Positions 27,014 to 35,365 of a DNA stretch of 64,000 nucleotides are shown piece after piece. Every line of letters starts with the position of its first letter. Within the stretch, counting starts at the first letter, position 1. Source of the stretch: Jeongeupia naejangsanensis (GTDB lineage: Bacteria; Pseudomonadota; Gammaproteobacteria; Burkholderiales; Chitinibacteraceae); the NCBI RefSeq assembly GCF_016865585.1, contig NZ_JAESND010000003.1, positions 1 to 64,000 of the forward strand, given 5' to 3'. The notes under the pieces are model-generated. The model was given only the letters and a program-made list of their open reading frames with translations, made no database searches and had not been told where the DNA came from. The position numbers and the translations under genes were made by a program.

Positions 27014-27453
27014 GAGGAAGGGGGAGAAGGGCAAACCGCCGGCGCCGCGCGGACGACGCGCAGGCCGAACAGGCGGAAAGATCTGCGGCACAGCCGCAGA
27101 CCAGACGATTCACGGGCCGGGGTTTCCCCGGCCTTTTTCTTGCCCGCGACGCAGGCTCCGTCGCCTCAATGTGCCTCACCCAGCAACGCTGGCGCCAGCG
27201 CTTCGCGCCTTGGCGTCGCCTAGTTCGGCGTCGACGCGGTCACGATCGCGATCGTCCGCAAGATGGCTGCAAATGCCACTGCCCCAGCGCTACCTGTGTC
27301 GCGTGGATGGCGTTTCCCATGAAATAGGAATGTATCGTGGACCCAACCACGATAAGCTTTCTGGGTGCGCAAGCTGAAGCGTCGAATCCTCCTGCACTTC
27401 AGTCAACCAGGATTGCATAAACCCGATCCGCGAATGAAAAAGTCAGGCCACCG
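27014..27453. other. 440-bp gap: tandem hairpins, then non-coding transition to AT-rich islet
   Basis: The first part holds two hairpins: TCTGCGGC/GCCGCAGA at 27082-27100 and the strong terminator at 27115-27138. From about 27170 the composition shifts towards AT. Only a 68-codon frame with unconvincing residues (27171-27377) is present, and I do not call it. No recognised gene, tRNA or IS end is seen. Confidence 0.6.
27115..27138 (+). terminator. Terminator of the alcohol dehydrogenase gene
   Basis: An 8-bp perfect stem (GGCCGGGG with CCCCGGCC) has a TTT loop and is followed by TTTTTCTT. Confidence 0.92.
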
Positions 27454-27777
27454 ATGCCATCTGAACTAGTCGTTACCACTGCAAATGCTATGCAAATCTC
27501 AGTCCCGCTGATGACACTCGGCGGATATATTCCGCAGTGGAAGAAATTGATTCGATCAAAGTCGAGCAAAGATATTTCGCTGCGCACATGGTTGATCTGG
27601 ATGGCATCCACATTGTTTGGTACCTTTTATGCCGTTATTCAGCTGTTGATTAATGGCCGTGGCTGGCCGCTCATTATTTCAACAGCATCTACCTTTCTCT
27701 TTGTTACCATCACGGTGGGTCTGGTCCTGGTATACCGAAAAGGAAGCCTGTCATTTCAGGTAGCCAAGACCGGTTAA
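27454..27777 (+). CDS. SemiSWEET / PQ-loop three-helix transporter
   Basis: A 107-residue protein with three hydrophobic helices. The PQ-loop motif (GGYIPQWKKLI, Pro27-Gln28) is followed by KSSKDISLRTWLIW, exactly where SemiSWEETs place it. SemiSWEETs dimerise to move small sugars down a gradient; the substrate here is unknown. The gene is AT-richer than its left neighbours and is the first of four small genes in the islet. Confidence 0.78.
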   Translation: MPSELVVTTANAMQISVPLMTLGGYIPQWKKLIRSKSSKDISLRTWLIWMASTLFGTFYAVIQLLINGRGWPLIISTASTFLFVTITVGLVLVYRKGSLSFQVAKTG

Positions 27778-27849
27778 GGCCAGTCTGTTATATGAGGTGA
27801 TAGGCATGCAATTTTCTGTTTCCCGAAAATTCTAAGTGCAGGAAGCACC

Positions 27850-28296
27850 ATGAGCTGGAATGCAATATCCACACAAGAAGATGCTGAATACCTGCTAGAT
27901 CTGTTTGGTGGATTCCATGACGCCTGTGTCAGAGAGGCGCACTTTACGACCAAACATTGGGTCAATCAGAATCTTTCCATGCGCTGCTCCCCTGATCTGG
28001 ACACCAGCATTTCGTTTGTTGTACAGCGACAGTTTACAAATCCGTCATGCATCGAGTTGAAATTCGAGAGCGTTGTTCGTTTGAATTGGGTGCCAACGCC
28101 GAAAAACTATGATTCAGCAATTTACTCGGCCGTAATTGGGTTCGAAAATTCGGAAATATTCTGGGTCTTGGATTCGGAAGATCCACCCTCAAAATTAGAC
28201 CCTGAATCTGAGTGTTGGGTAGTTGCAAAATCACTTAAATGGCGCATGGCGGACGAGTTTCTGGGTGAAAATTTGCACTATGGCGCTCAGCCATAA
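27850..28296 (+). CDS. Hypothetical protein of the islet, conserved-looking, unknown function
   Basis: A 148-residue acidic, soluble protein without a signal peptide. A recognisable-looking N-terminal motif (LLDLFGGFHDACVREAHF) resembles a common cassette-borne hypothetical family, but I cannot name a domain. AT-rich codon use, like its neighbours. Its stop codon is part of TAAC, beginning an imperfect inverted repeat (28294-28334). Confidence 0.65.
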   Translation: MSWNAISTQEDAEYLLDLFGGFHDACVREAHFTTKHWVNQNLSMRCSPDLDTSISFVVQRQFTNPSCIELKFESVVRLNWVPTPKNYDSAIYSAVIGFENSEIFWVLDSEDPPSKLDPESECWVVAKSLKWRMADEFLGENLHYGAQP

Positions 28297-28334
28297 CAGG
28301 CCGATTGAAGTACGGCGAATTGGCTGACACGTTA
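28294..28334. repeat. Imperfect inverted repeat bounded by TAAC and GTTA
   Basis: TAAC (28294-28297) and GTTA (28331-28334) flank arms GCCGATT and AATTGGC, which pair with one mismatch. The layout recalls an integron attC recombination site, but the core sequences do not fit the GTTRRRY/RYYYAAC consensus and the length is short. Listed as an observation only. Confidence 0.3.
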
Positions 28335-28404
28335 TCAAGGGGGGCGGGCTAGAACCGGTCCGCTGCTTGAAGTGTTGGAATTCGCAAATTTTCTGGAAAT
28401 TCTA

Positions 28405-28863
28405 ATGTTGATCAAGTACAAAAATGCATCATTCGCAGATGCAGAACTTCTGGTCGAAATTAGAGTCGGCGCCATGCGCGAGAGCTTGGAAAGAATCGGG
28501 CGCTTCGATCCCGGGCGTGCAAGGGACAGGTTTTTGTCGTCGTACGATCCGTCAAGTACCAGGATGATTTTCCTGAATGATGTTGTCGTCGGATTTTTCA
28601 TGGTCAAGGCCAATGAAAACGGACTCAACCTTGATCATCTCTACATTGATCCATCCCACCAAGGGATCGGTATCGGGGCTCAGGTTCTAGCTTATGTGTT
28701 CGCGGATGCTGACGAAAAACAACTCCCTGTCAATGTCGGCGCCCTTCGCGACAGCGACTCTAACCGCTTCTACGTGAAGCATGGTTTTGTTAAGGTTGGG
28801 GAGGCTGAATGGGATATTTACTATGTTCGGCCACCGCAAAGCGCTAGTGCTTCATTTGAATGA
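28405..28863 (+). CDS. GNAT family N-acetyltransferase of the islet
   Basis: A 152-residue acetyltransferase. The core reads LDHLYIDPSHQGIGIGAQVLAYVF with the acetyl-CoA loop QGIGIG, then RFYVKHGFVKVGE at the C-terminus. ATG 28405 begins the natural domain (MLIKYKNASFADAELL); an upstream GTG at 28372 adds 11 residues without a better ribosome site. The substrate is unknown. Base composition is AT-rich like its islet neighbours. Confidence 0.82.
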   Translation: MLIKYKNASFADAELLVEIRVGAMRESLERIGRFDPGRARDRFLSSYDPSSTRMIFLNDVVVGFFMVKANENGLNLDHLYIDPSHQGIGIGAQVLAYVFADADEKQLPVNVGALRDSDSNRFYVKHGFVKVGEAEWDIYYVRPPQSASASFE

Positions 28864-28908
28864 AACCGGTTAACGTCCGCTGATGAATTGAAGCGCTAGG
28901 AGTTACCT

Positions 28909-29379
28909 ATGTACCGGTATCTGATTTTTGAAACGGACCATTGGCTGGTCAGCCACCGCAGAGATGCTCGTCACCCAGGCTATCTCATAGTTGCGTGTCG
29001 CGAATCGAAGGGCGAGTTACATGAGCTGAGTATTGATGCTCTGCAAGAGCTCGGCTTGGTGCTGCAAAAAACTGAAAAATTGCTGCGTTCGTTTTTCGCG
29101 CCCTGCAAAGTGATTTTCTACAAGCTGGGATTTTCCAGCGGGTTCAGCTGCCACTTTCACGCCGCGCCGGTGACGCAAAAACTGTTATCTGAAATTGTGG
29201 CTCATTGTGACTACACAAACGAGCCAGATGGGAACGATGCAATTCTCTTTCTGAGCCGCGTCTATTGCGAGCGGCCACTGACAGAAGCTGAATCACTTAC
29301 CTTGAACGACGTTGTTAACCAGTTACGAAAGGCTGCTAATACTTCGTTCAACCGGGACGGGTTAACGCCCGTCCCTTAG
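28909..29379 (+). CDS. HIT-domain-like hydrolase of the islet
   Basis: A 156-residue protein with histidine-triad features: HPGYLIVACR early, a helix rich in Leu, then SSGFSCHFHAAPV, where His-x-His-x-x replaces the full HxHxHxx. HIT proteins hydrolyse or transfer nucleotidyl groups. The shortened triad makes activity uncertain. The start has AGGAG at 28898-28902. The last eight or so residues (FNRDGLTPVP region) are encoded by a perfect hairpin that overlaps the stop, suggesting the original C-terminus was replaced by a repeat. Confidence 0.65.
   Translation: MYRYLIFETDHWLVSHRRDARHPGYLIVACRESKGELHELSIDALQELGLVLQKTEKLLRSFFAPCKVIFYKLGFSSGFSCHFHAAPVTQKLLSEIVAHCDYTNEPDGNDAILFLSRVYCERPLTEAESLTLNDVVNQLRKAANTSFNRDGLTPVP
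29354..29375 (+). terminator. Hairpin overlapping the end of the HIT-like gene
   Basis: A perfect 8-bp stem (GGGACGGG with CCCGTCCC) has a TTAACG loop and lies inside the last codons, with the stop TAG just after. It likely ends the islet transcript. The GGTTAACG octamer is also found just after the GNAT gene. Confidence 0.55.
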
Positions 29380-29422
29380 TCCAAACATCAGGCGCCATGC
29401 AGATGGCCGCTGCAGCTATCGG

Positions 29423-30358
29423 TCAGCGTTTACCGATCAGACTGACGCCGGCCATCACGACGGCGACGCCGAGCCACTGCAGCGGGCTGAGGCTTTCGTC
29501 GAGGATGCCGAGGCTCAGAATGATGGTGATGACCGGGCCGATACTGCCGGCGATCGCCGCGCGGCCGGCGCCGATGCGGGCCATCGCTGCCGCCATCATC
29601 CAGATAGGTAGCACGGTGGCGACCAGCGCGGTGATCAGCGCGTAGCCGTACACCGGCCACGGTTGCGAGAACAGCAGCGGCAGCGGCCGGGTCAGCACGT
29701 ACTGGATCAGCATGGCCGCGCCCGAGACGGTCAGTGCGGCTTCGGTGAAGCGCATCGAGCCGATCCGTTTGATCACGCCGGGGCTGAATGTCAGGTAGAG
29801 CGCAAAGGCGACCGTGCTGGCGACGATCCACGCCAGCCCGGCGAGATCGGCATGCGCGCCGGCCAGTCCCGGCCCGATCACGACGGCGATGCCGGCGTAG
29901 GTGAGCAGCAGTGCGCCGATCATCCGCCTGGTGACCGGCGTGCGGAAAAACAGCGCCGACAGCAGCACCGTCAGCGTCGGATACAGGTAAAGTACCAGCC
30001 GTTCGATGCTGGCGCTGACGGTGACGAGGCCGATGAAGTCGAACAGGCTGGCCAGGTAGTAACCGAGCAGCCCGAGCAGCAGCAGCAGGCCCAGATCGCT
30101 GCGCGAAACCGGCGTGGCCGGTGCCGCCACGCCGCGCGCTTGCCGGACGAGCCGCCATGCGCCGATCAGCGCCAGCGCAAACCCGAGCCGCAGTGTCAGC
30201 AGCGTGACTGCGTCGACGCCGTGACGGTAGGCGAGCTTGACGAATACTGCCTTGGTGGCGAAACCGGTGGCCGACAGGAAGGCAAGCACGAGGCCGAGCT
30301 GTTGCGGCGACAGGCCGAACGTTGCGGTGCCGGACGGGCTGGAAGGGCTTGGAGGCAT
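29423..30358 (-). CDS. EamA/DMT family transporter
   Basis: A 311-residue membrane protein with ten predicted helices in two EamA repeats (FLSATGFATKAVFVKLAYRH, then GLAWIVASTVAFALYLTFSP). The family exports metabolites such as amino acids; the substrate is unknown. ATG 30358 is preferred because AAGGA lies 8 bp upstream; an ATG at 30367 is too close to it. Confidence 0.9.
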   Translation of the reverse strand: MPPSPSSPSGTATFGLSPQQLGLVLAFLSATGFATKAVFVKLAYRHGVDAVTLLTLRLGFALALIGAWRLVRQARGVAAPATPVSRSDLGLLLLLGLLGYYLASLFDFIGLVTVSASIERLVLYLYPTLTVLLSALFFRTPVTRRMIGALLLTYAGIAVVIGPGLAGAHADLAGLAWIVASTVAFALYLTFSPGVIKRIGSMRFTEAALTVSGAAMLIQYVLTRPLPLLFSQPWPVYGYALITALVATVLPIWMMAAAMARIGAGRAAIAGSIGPVITIILSLGILDESLSPLQWLGVAVVMAGVSLIGKR

Positions 30359-30588
30359 GGCGGTCATCCTTGTGTTTCCGGACTGGAAAGGGCGCCGCGA
30401 TGGTCTTCGGGAAGGTGTTGCACCGCGGCGGGGGGCTCGCGGTGGCGGGGGCTGTCGAAGGCCGTAGCGCTACCGCTGGGGGCTTTTCAGCCACCAGGGT
30501 TTTAGCTGGGCGATCATGGCGTTCGACATGGGGCTACGCTATCAGCCATTCGATGACAACGTCAACGATCGTGCGTGGCCGCTGGCGC

Positions 30589-31239
30589 TCAGCCCGGGAA
30601 CAGGCTGGCAAATTCCTCGAGGCATTTGTCGCCCGCGGCGCTCAGGGCTTGCTTGAGTCCTGCTGCGCCGTTGCCGACCAGCTCGTCGTAGGTCGGGGCG
30701 TCGGCCGTCTGTTCGGGCACCTGTTCGCAGAAGTGCTCGGCCAGCACTTCGCGCTGTTTCAGGTTGATCAGGCGGGCTTGTGCCGAATAGATCACCCGGT
30801 AGTGGGTCCAGTCTGCGGGGAAGTAGATCAGGCTCCAGTTCGCGGTGCGCACGTCCAGCAGCAGATCCACATCGGGATGCAGTTTCGCGAGTTCGTCGAC
30901 GCCGGCGGCGGTCGAGACGACGCCGAGCTTGCGGTCGGCGATCCGGTACTGCGCGTGCACCATTTTCGCCAGCTCGGCCGAAATCCCGCTGGCCGGATCG
31001 GGAACGGCGTTGTCCCTGATCAGCGCATTGCCGGAACTGACCGCTTCGATTGCGCCGATCAGGCCGAACATCGCGTTGCCGGCGGTCATGGCCGTGAAGT
31101 CGGGCTTGGTGCCGGTCGTAAAGGCCAGTGATTTGTTTTCCAGCAGCGGTGCGGCCGTGCTGCTCAGCGGCTGGTGGCGGACGGAAGCGCAGGCGCTCAG
31201 CAGCGCGCAGGCGAGAAGCATCAGAAGGCGGGACGTCAT
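30589..31239 (-). CDS. Predicted outer-membrane lipoprotein of unknown function
   Basis: A 216-residue protein with a lipoprotein signal (MTSRLLMLLACALLSACAS), lipidation expected at Cys17. Ser at +2 after the lipidated Cys is not visible, and Ala is present, consistent with outer-membrane sorting. The body contains LLLDVRTANWSLIYFPADW and an alternating region that resembles conserved hypothetical lipoproteins. No partner genes nearby explain it. Confidence 0.75.
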   Translation of the reverse strand: MTSRLLMLLACALLSACASVRHQPLSSTAAPLLENKSLAFTTGTKPDFTAMTAGNAMFGLIGAIEAVSSGNALIRDNAVPDPASGISAELAKMVHAQYRIADRKLGVVSTAAGVDELAKLHPDVDLLLDVRTANWSLIYFPADWTHYRVIYSAQARLINLKQREVLAEHFCEQVPEQTADAPTYDELVGNGAAGLKQALSAAGDKCLEEFASLFPG

Positions 31240-31405
31240 GGGGATCAATTCCGGTTGGTGGCATGCATTGCGGCGGCGACGATAGCGGTGGGCTTCCGTC
31301 AGGGTCAAATGTGGTGGAACGCCTGTTGCAGCGGGGCACTGTAGCTATCGACGGCCCGGGCACCGCAGGCAGAATGACATTCGACCTTTCACAGGAACCG
31401 CCCGG

Positions 31406-32563
31406 ATGTCGTTCATCAAGGATGTCTCGCTTTCGACCGTCGTTGCCGGCTTCGTCACCGTGCTGGTCGGCTTCACCAGTTCGGCAGTGATCGTGTTCCA
31501 GGCCGCGCAGGCGCTCGGTGCGACCGAGGCGCAGACGGCGTCGTGGATGTGGTCGCTCGGGCTGGCAATGGGGCTGACCTGCATCGTGCTGTCGCTGCGC
31601 TACAAGGTACCGGTGGTGACGGCGTGGTCGACGCCGGGTGCGGCGATGCTGGTGACCAGCGTCGCCGGCGTGTCGATGGCCGAGGCGGTCGGTGCATTCT
31701 GCATCAGCGCGCTGCTAATCATCGTTGCCGGTGCGACCGGCTGGTTCGAGAAGGCGATGCAGCGGATTCCGGTGGCGATCGCGTCGGCGATGCTCGCCGG
31801 CGTGCTGCTGCGCTTCGGCCTTGCCGCGTTCACCGCGCTGCAGACCCAGCTGGCAATGGTGGGGGCGATGCTGGCGGTGTATCTGGCGATGCGGCGGTTG
31901 TCGCCGCGCTATGCGATCGTCGCGGTGCTGGCGGTCGGCGTGGCCATCGCGGCACTGCAGGGCAGCCTGCGCTGGGGCGAGATCCGCCTCGAACTGGCGC
32001 GGCCCGAATTCGTGATGCCGGCGTTCTCGTGGCATGCGCTCGCCAGTGTCGCGTTGCCGCTGTTCGTCGTGACCATGGCGTCGCAGAACGTCCCGGGCGT
32101 CGCGGTGTTGCGGGCTTCGAACTACCACCCGCCGATCTCGCCGCTGATCACCGCCACCGGTGTGACGACCCTGCTGCTGGCGCCGTTCGGCGCGTTCGCG
32201 GTCAATCTGGCGGCGATCACCGCGGCGATCTGCATGGGCCGCGAGGCGCACGAGGACGAGAAGCGCCGCTACACCGCGGCAGTGGCCGCCGGGGTGTTCT
32301 ACCTGATCATCGGCGTCTTCGGCGCGGCGGTCGCGACCCTGTTCGCTGCATTCCCGAAGGAGCTGGTCGTCGCGCTCGCCGGGCTGGCATTGCTCAACAC
32401 CATAGCCAACGGCCTGACCGCGGCGCTGAAGGACGACGGCACGCGCGAGGCGGCAATGATCACTTTTCTGGTCACCGCCTCGGGTGTGACGCTGGCCGGC
32501 GTCGGCTCGGCGTTCTGGGGGCTGATCGCCGGCGCCGTCGCATTGCTCGTACGGCCGCGCTGA
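31406..32563 (+). CDS. benE: Benzoate/H+ symporter BenE family protein
   Basis: A 385-residue membrane protein with about twelve helices. BenE signatures are visible: GFVTVLVGFTSSAVIVFQAAQ at the start, VVTAWSTPGAAML, and ASQNVPGVAVLRASNY with TGVTTLLLAPFGAFAVNLAAIT. It should import benzoate or a similar aromatic acid with protons. No benzoate catabolic genes are in the window, so its actual substrate may differ. Confidence 0.92.
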   Translation: MSFIKDVSLSTVVAGFVTVLVGFTSSAVIVFQAAQALGATEAQTASWMWSLGLAMGLTCIVLSLRYKVPVVTAWSTPGAAMLVTSVAGVSMAEAVGAFCISALLIIVAGATGWFEKAMQRIPVAIASAMLAGVLLRFGLAAFTALQTQLAMVGAMLAVYLAMRRLSPRYAIVAVLAVGVAIAALQGSLRWGEIRLELARPEFVMPAFSWHALASVALPLFVVTMASQNVPGVAVLRASNYHPPISPLITATGVTTLLLAPFGAFAVNLAAITAAICMGREAHEDEKRRYTAAVAAGVFYLIIGVFGAAVATLFAAFPKELVVALAGLALLNTIANGLTAALKDDGTREAAMITFLVTASGVTLAGVGSAFWGLIAGAVALLVRPR

Positions 32564-32567
32564 GCGT

Positions 32568-33773
32568 TTACAGCGTTGCGGTCAGCAGGTCGGGGCCGAA
32601 CACTTCGAAGTGCACCCGCTTCGCCGCCACGCCCTGCCCGAGCAGCGCGTCGCGCTGGGCCGTCATGAACGGCAGCGGCCCGCACAGATAGTAGTCGGCG
32701 TCGGGCCGGACGATGGTGGCCGCGTGTTCGGCCAGCGCGAAGCGGCCGGCGTGGTGGTGGTCGCTGCCGAGCCGGTCTTCACTGCGTGCCGCATCGTAGA
32801 CGATCAGGTCGTCGATTTGTGTGGCGGCATCCAGTTCGCGCTTGAGGATGTGCCGGCCGCCGTGCGCGGCGACATGGACGAAGACGCCGCGCCGCTGCGG
32901 CTGGTGACGCGCCAGATGCCGGCGCATTGCGTGCAGCGGCGTGACGCCGACGCCGGCCGAGACCATGACCACCGGCGTTGTCGCGCCGGTATCGAGCGCC
33001 AGATCGCCGAACGGGTTGCTGACCAGCCAGCGGCTGCCGGTTTCGGCGTGGCGCGCCAGATGTGTCGAGACGAGGCCGTTCGGGCGCGCGTCGTCGCCGA
33101 CCTCCCGCTTGACGGTGATCCGTAGCGTTTTGCCGTCGGCGGCGTCGGACAGGCTGTACTGCCGCAGCTGGCGCAGGCTGATTTCGGGTAACTCGACCTG
33201 CACGCTGACGTACTGGCCCGGCTTGAAGGCCGGCGGCGGTGCATCGTCGGTCGGCGCCAGTCGCAGCGAAACGGCGACGTCGCCTTCGGCCACGCGTTCG
33301 ACGACTTCGTATTCGCGCAGAAAGCTGGCCGGGGTGATGCCGGCGTCCTGATACAGCACCGCCTCGCGTGCGATCAGCTCGCCGGCGAAGCGCCAGTACA
33401 CGGTGTCCCAGGCTTCGGCGATCTCGGCGGTGACCGCGTCGCCGAGGATTTCGCCGATCGCCGCCATCAGGTGCCGGCCGACGATGGTGTACATGTCCGC
33501 CGAAATGCCGAGGCTGGCGTGCTTGTGGGCGATGCGGTTCAGCAGCGGTTCGATCGCCGCCGGCGTATCGCAATGCTGCGCGTAGGCGTAGACGGCGCCG
33601 GCGAGCGCCTGTTTCTGTTCGCCGGACGCCTGGTTGCCCTGGTTGAACAGGTTGCGCAGCTCCGGGTGGGCGCCGAGCATCCGCTCGTAAAAACGGCCGG
33701 TGATCGCGGTTGCGTTGGCGGCGACGACGGGCAGGGTGGCATCGATGGTGGCGCGGTGGTTCGGTGCAAGCAT
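32568..33773 (-). CDS. hmpA: Flavohemoprotein nitric oxide dioxygenase
   Basis: A 401-residue three-domain enzyme. The globin domain (1-140) has FYERMLGAHPELRNLFN and the proximal His in IAHKHASLGI. The FAD domain has RQYSLSDA. The NAD domain has GVGVTPLHAM and YLCGPLPFM, with the C-terminal FEVFGPD. It converts NO to nitrate with O2 and NADH. Transcribed with and 76 bp downstream of nsrR; a partial copy of the NsrR dyad lies 15-35 bp upstream of its start. Confidence 0.97.
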   Translation of the reverse strand: MLAPNHRATIDATLPVVAANATAITGRFYERMLGAHPELRNLFNQGNQASGEQKQALAGAVYAYAQHCDTPAAIEPLLNRIAHKHASLGISADMYTIVGRHLMAAIGEILGDAVTAEIAEAWDTVYWRFAGELIAREAVLYQDAGITPASFLREYEVVERVAEGDVAVSLRLAPTDDAPPPAFKPGQYVSVQVELPEISLRQLRQYSLSDAADGKTLRITVKREVGDDARPNGLVSTHLARHAETGSRWLVSNPFGDLALDTGATTPVVMVSAGVGVTPLHAMRRHLARHQPQRRGVFVHVAAHGGRHILKRELDAATQIDDLIVYDAARSEDRLGSDHHHAGRFALAEHAATIVRPDADYYLCGPLPFMTAQRDALLGQGVAAKRVHFEVFGPDLLTATL

Positions 33774-33787
33774 GGTGTCTTCCTTTT

Positions 33788-33808
33788 AGTGGTATGTGAA
33801 ATGCAACA
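33788..33808. promoter_or_regulatory. Half-conserved NsrR-type site upstream of hmpA
   Basis: On the minus strand this reads TGTTGCATTTCACATACCACT. Its first half (GTTGCAT) repeats the arm of the dyad before nsrR, and the whole resembles the known NsrR consensus (ATGCATTT-N-AAATACAT). Assignment is inference from resemblance and position. Confidence 0.5.
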
Positions 33809-33849
33809 AAATGGGTCGAAAAAAGGCGGAAGCGTGTTCCGCGTTCGTT

Positions 33850-34305
33850 TCAGTGTGCACTGGCCGGCATGGCCACCAGCCTGTGCATCTGCGCGATCAG
33901 CCCGGCAGTCGGTGCGGCGCAGATTTCGGCCAGCGTGTAGCCGTCGAGCGTCCGGTAGAACTGCTGCAGCGCATCGGCGAGCGCACCGCGCAGCCGGCAA
34001 CCGTTGCGCAGCACACAGACTTCGCCTTCGCAGTCGATCAGTGCCGTCGTGCCTTCCATTTCGCGCAGGATCTGCCCCAAGGTCAGCGTTTCGGCCGGTA
34101 CGCCGAGGCGGATGCCGCCGCTGCGGCCGCGCGTCGCCGACACCCAGCCAAGGTGGACCAGCCGGTTGACGACCTTGACGAGGTGGTTGCGCGGCACGTC
34201 GAACTGGGTGGCGATTTCGGCGATGGTGACGAGGTCGCTGCGGTCGGGATAGCTCAGGTACATCAGCACCCGGAGGCTGAGGTCGGTGTAGCGGGTCAGT
34301 TGCAT
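33850..34305 (-). CDS. nsrR: NsrR, NO-sensing Rrf2-family repressor
   Basis: A 151-residue Rrf2 regulator. The winged-helix part reads MQLTRYTDLSLRVLMYL with IAEIATQFDVPRNHLVKVVN as the recognition helix. Cys92, Cys97 and Cys103 (spacing 5 and 6) match the iron-sulfur ligands of NsrR. It is directly upstream of hmpA, its classical target, and preceded by a palindromic operator. ATG 34305 is chosen because the Rrf2 N-terminus starts there. Confidence 0.95.
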   Translation of the reverse strand: MQLTRYTDLSLRVLMYLSYPDRSDLVTIAEIATQFDVPRNHLVKVVNRLVHLGWVSATRGRSGGIRLGVPAETLTLGQILREMEGTTALIDCEGEVCVLRNGCRLRGALADALQQFYRTLDGYTLAEICAAPTAGLIAQMHRLVAMPASAH

Positions 34306-34317
34306 GGCGGTGGTTCT

Positions 34318-34344
34318 ATAAGTTGCAAATACTATGCAACTTAT
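34318..34344. promoter_or_regulatory. nsrR: NsrR operator, 10-bp perfect arms
   Basis: ATAAGTTGCA (34318-34327) and TGCAACTTAT (34335-34344) are exact complements around AATACTA. The 11-1-11 layout matches NsrR sites. It lies 13 bp before the nsrR start, fitting autorepression. Confidence 0.82.
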
Positions 34345-34411
34345 GTTGATCCAGCGCAAGCCGGCCGGGCGCGGGCGTGCATGTTCACGCGGTGGCCCGC
34401 GCAGGCCCGCC

Positions 34412-35230
34412 TCAGCCGCGCAGTTCGGCCAGCGCGTCGTCGAGCAGCCGCCGGGCGATGCTCGCCGGCCCCGGCAGCTCAGGCAGCGCGTCGATGTCGA
34501 ACCAGCCCGCGTCCTCGATCTCGCCTTCCTGCGGCACGATGTCGCCGGCGACGTAGTCGGCGTGGAAGGCCAGCATCAGCGAGTGCGGAAACGGCCAGCT
34601 CTGGCTGGCAAACCAGCGCAGATTGGTGATGGTGACGCCGACTTCTTCCATCGTCTCGCGATGCACGCAGGCTTCGAGTGTCTCGCCGGGCTCGACGAAG
34701 CCGGCGAGCGCGCTGTACATGCCCGGCTTGAAGTGCGGCGAGCGCGCCAGCAGCAGCTCGCGGCCGCGGCGGATCAGCACCATCATCGCCGGCGAAACGC
34801 GCGGATACATCCGGTGCGCGCACGCCGGGCAGATCGCCGCGGCCTCGTGTTCGGCGACGGTCGTCGCGGTGCCGCAGCGGCCGCAGTGACGGTGGTCGCG
34901 CAGCCACGACAGCAGCTGACGCGCCCGCGCCGAGATCCAGAACGCATCGTCGCCAAGCCGGCCGTACAGCGCCCGCAATCCCTCGATCGCCAGTCCTTCG
35001 GGCGCGGCCGTGCCATCGGGCCAGGCGATCAGCCGGCACGGCGTGGTGCCGAGGTGACCGATCAGCACATCGACTTCGGGGCTGCCCAGCGGTACCAGCG
35101 CGGCGAGCGCAGGCAGGCCGGTTTCCGGCGTCACAAGGTGCTGGTCGCCGATGATGGCGAAGCACAGCGGTTCGCCGGCCGGCAGGGCCGTCGAGAAGCA
35201 CGGGGTGAAGTCGGGGGGCAGCATGTTCAT
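34412..35230 (-). CDS. nudC: NADH pyrophosphatase / RNA NAD-decapping Nudix hydrolase
   Basis: A 272-residue Nudix protein. The zinc ribbon is Cys116/Cys119/Cys134/Cys137 (HCGRCG and CPAC). The Nudix box is GFVEPGETLEACVHRETMEE at about 177-196, followed by SQSWPFPHSLM, the NudC-specific motif. It hydrolyses NAD(H) and removes NAD caps from RNA in known homologues. ATG 35230 is taken; ATG 35224 two codons later is equally possible. Confidence 0.95.
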   Translation of the reverse strand: MNMLPPDFTPCFSTALPAGEPLCFAIIGDQHLVTPETGLPALAALVPLGSPEVDVLIGHLGTTPCRLIAWPDGTAAPEGLAIEGLRALYGRLGDDAFWISARARQLLSWLRDHRHCGRCGTATTVAEHEAAAICPACAHRMYPRVSPAMMVLIRRGRELLLARSPHFKPGMYSALAGFVEPGETLEACVHRETMEEVGVTITNLRWFASQSWPFPHSLMLAFHADYVAGDIVPQEGEIEDAGWFDIDALPELPGPASIARRLLDDALAELRG

Positions 35231-35365
35231 GGCGAAGTCTTCTGGCGGATTTCGATCGGGCACGACGCCGAAATCATACGCCGGCGCAGCCCCGGTCAGC
35301 GTGCGGCGCGTGCGGTTGCCGTAGCGAACTCAGCTGCACCCGGCCGTTTGCCGTTGCGCTAGTCG

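Noticed and set aside
28294-28905. Integron attC sites in the AT-rich islet.
   Set aside because: TAAC...GTTA pairs are present, but the core sites do not fit the consensus, the lengths are short, and no integrase is in the window. Kept as a hypothesis, not called.
28871-28905. Second TAAC...GTTA segment, after the islet GNAT gene.
   Set aside because: The GTTA overlaps the ribosome site of the next gene and the arms pair poorly.
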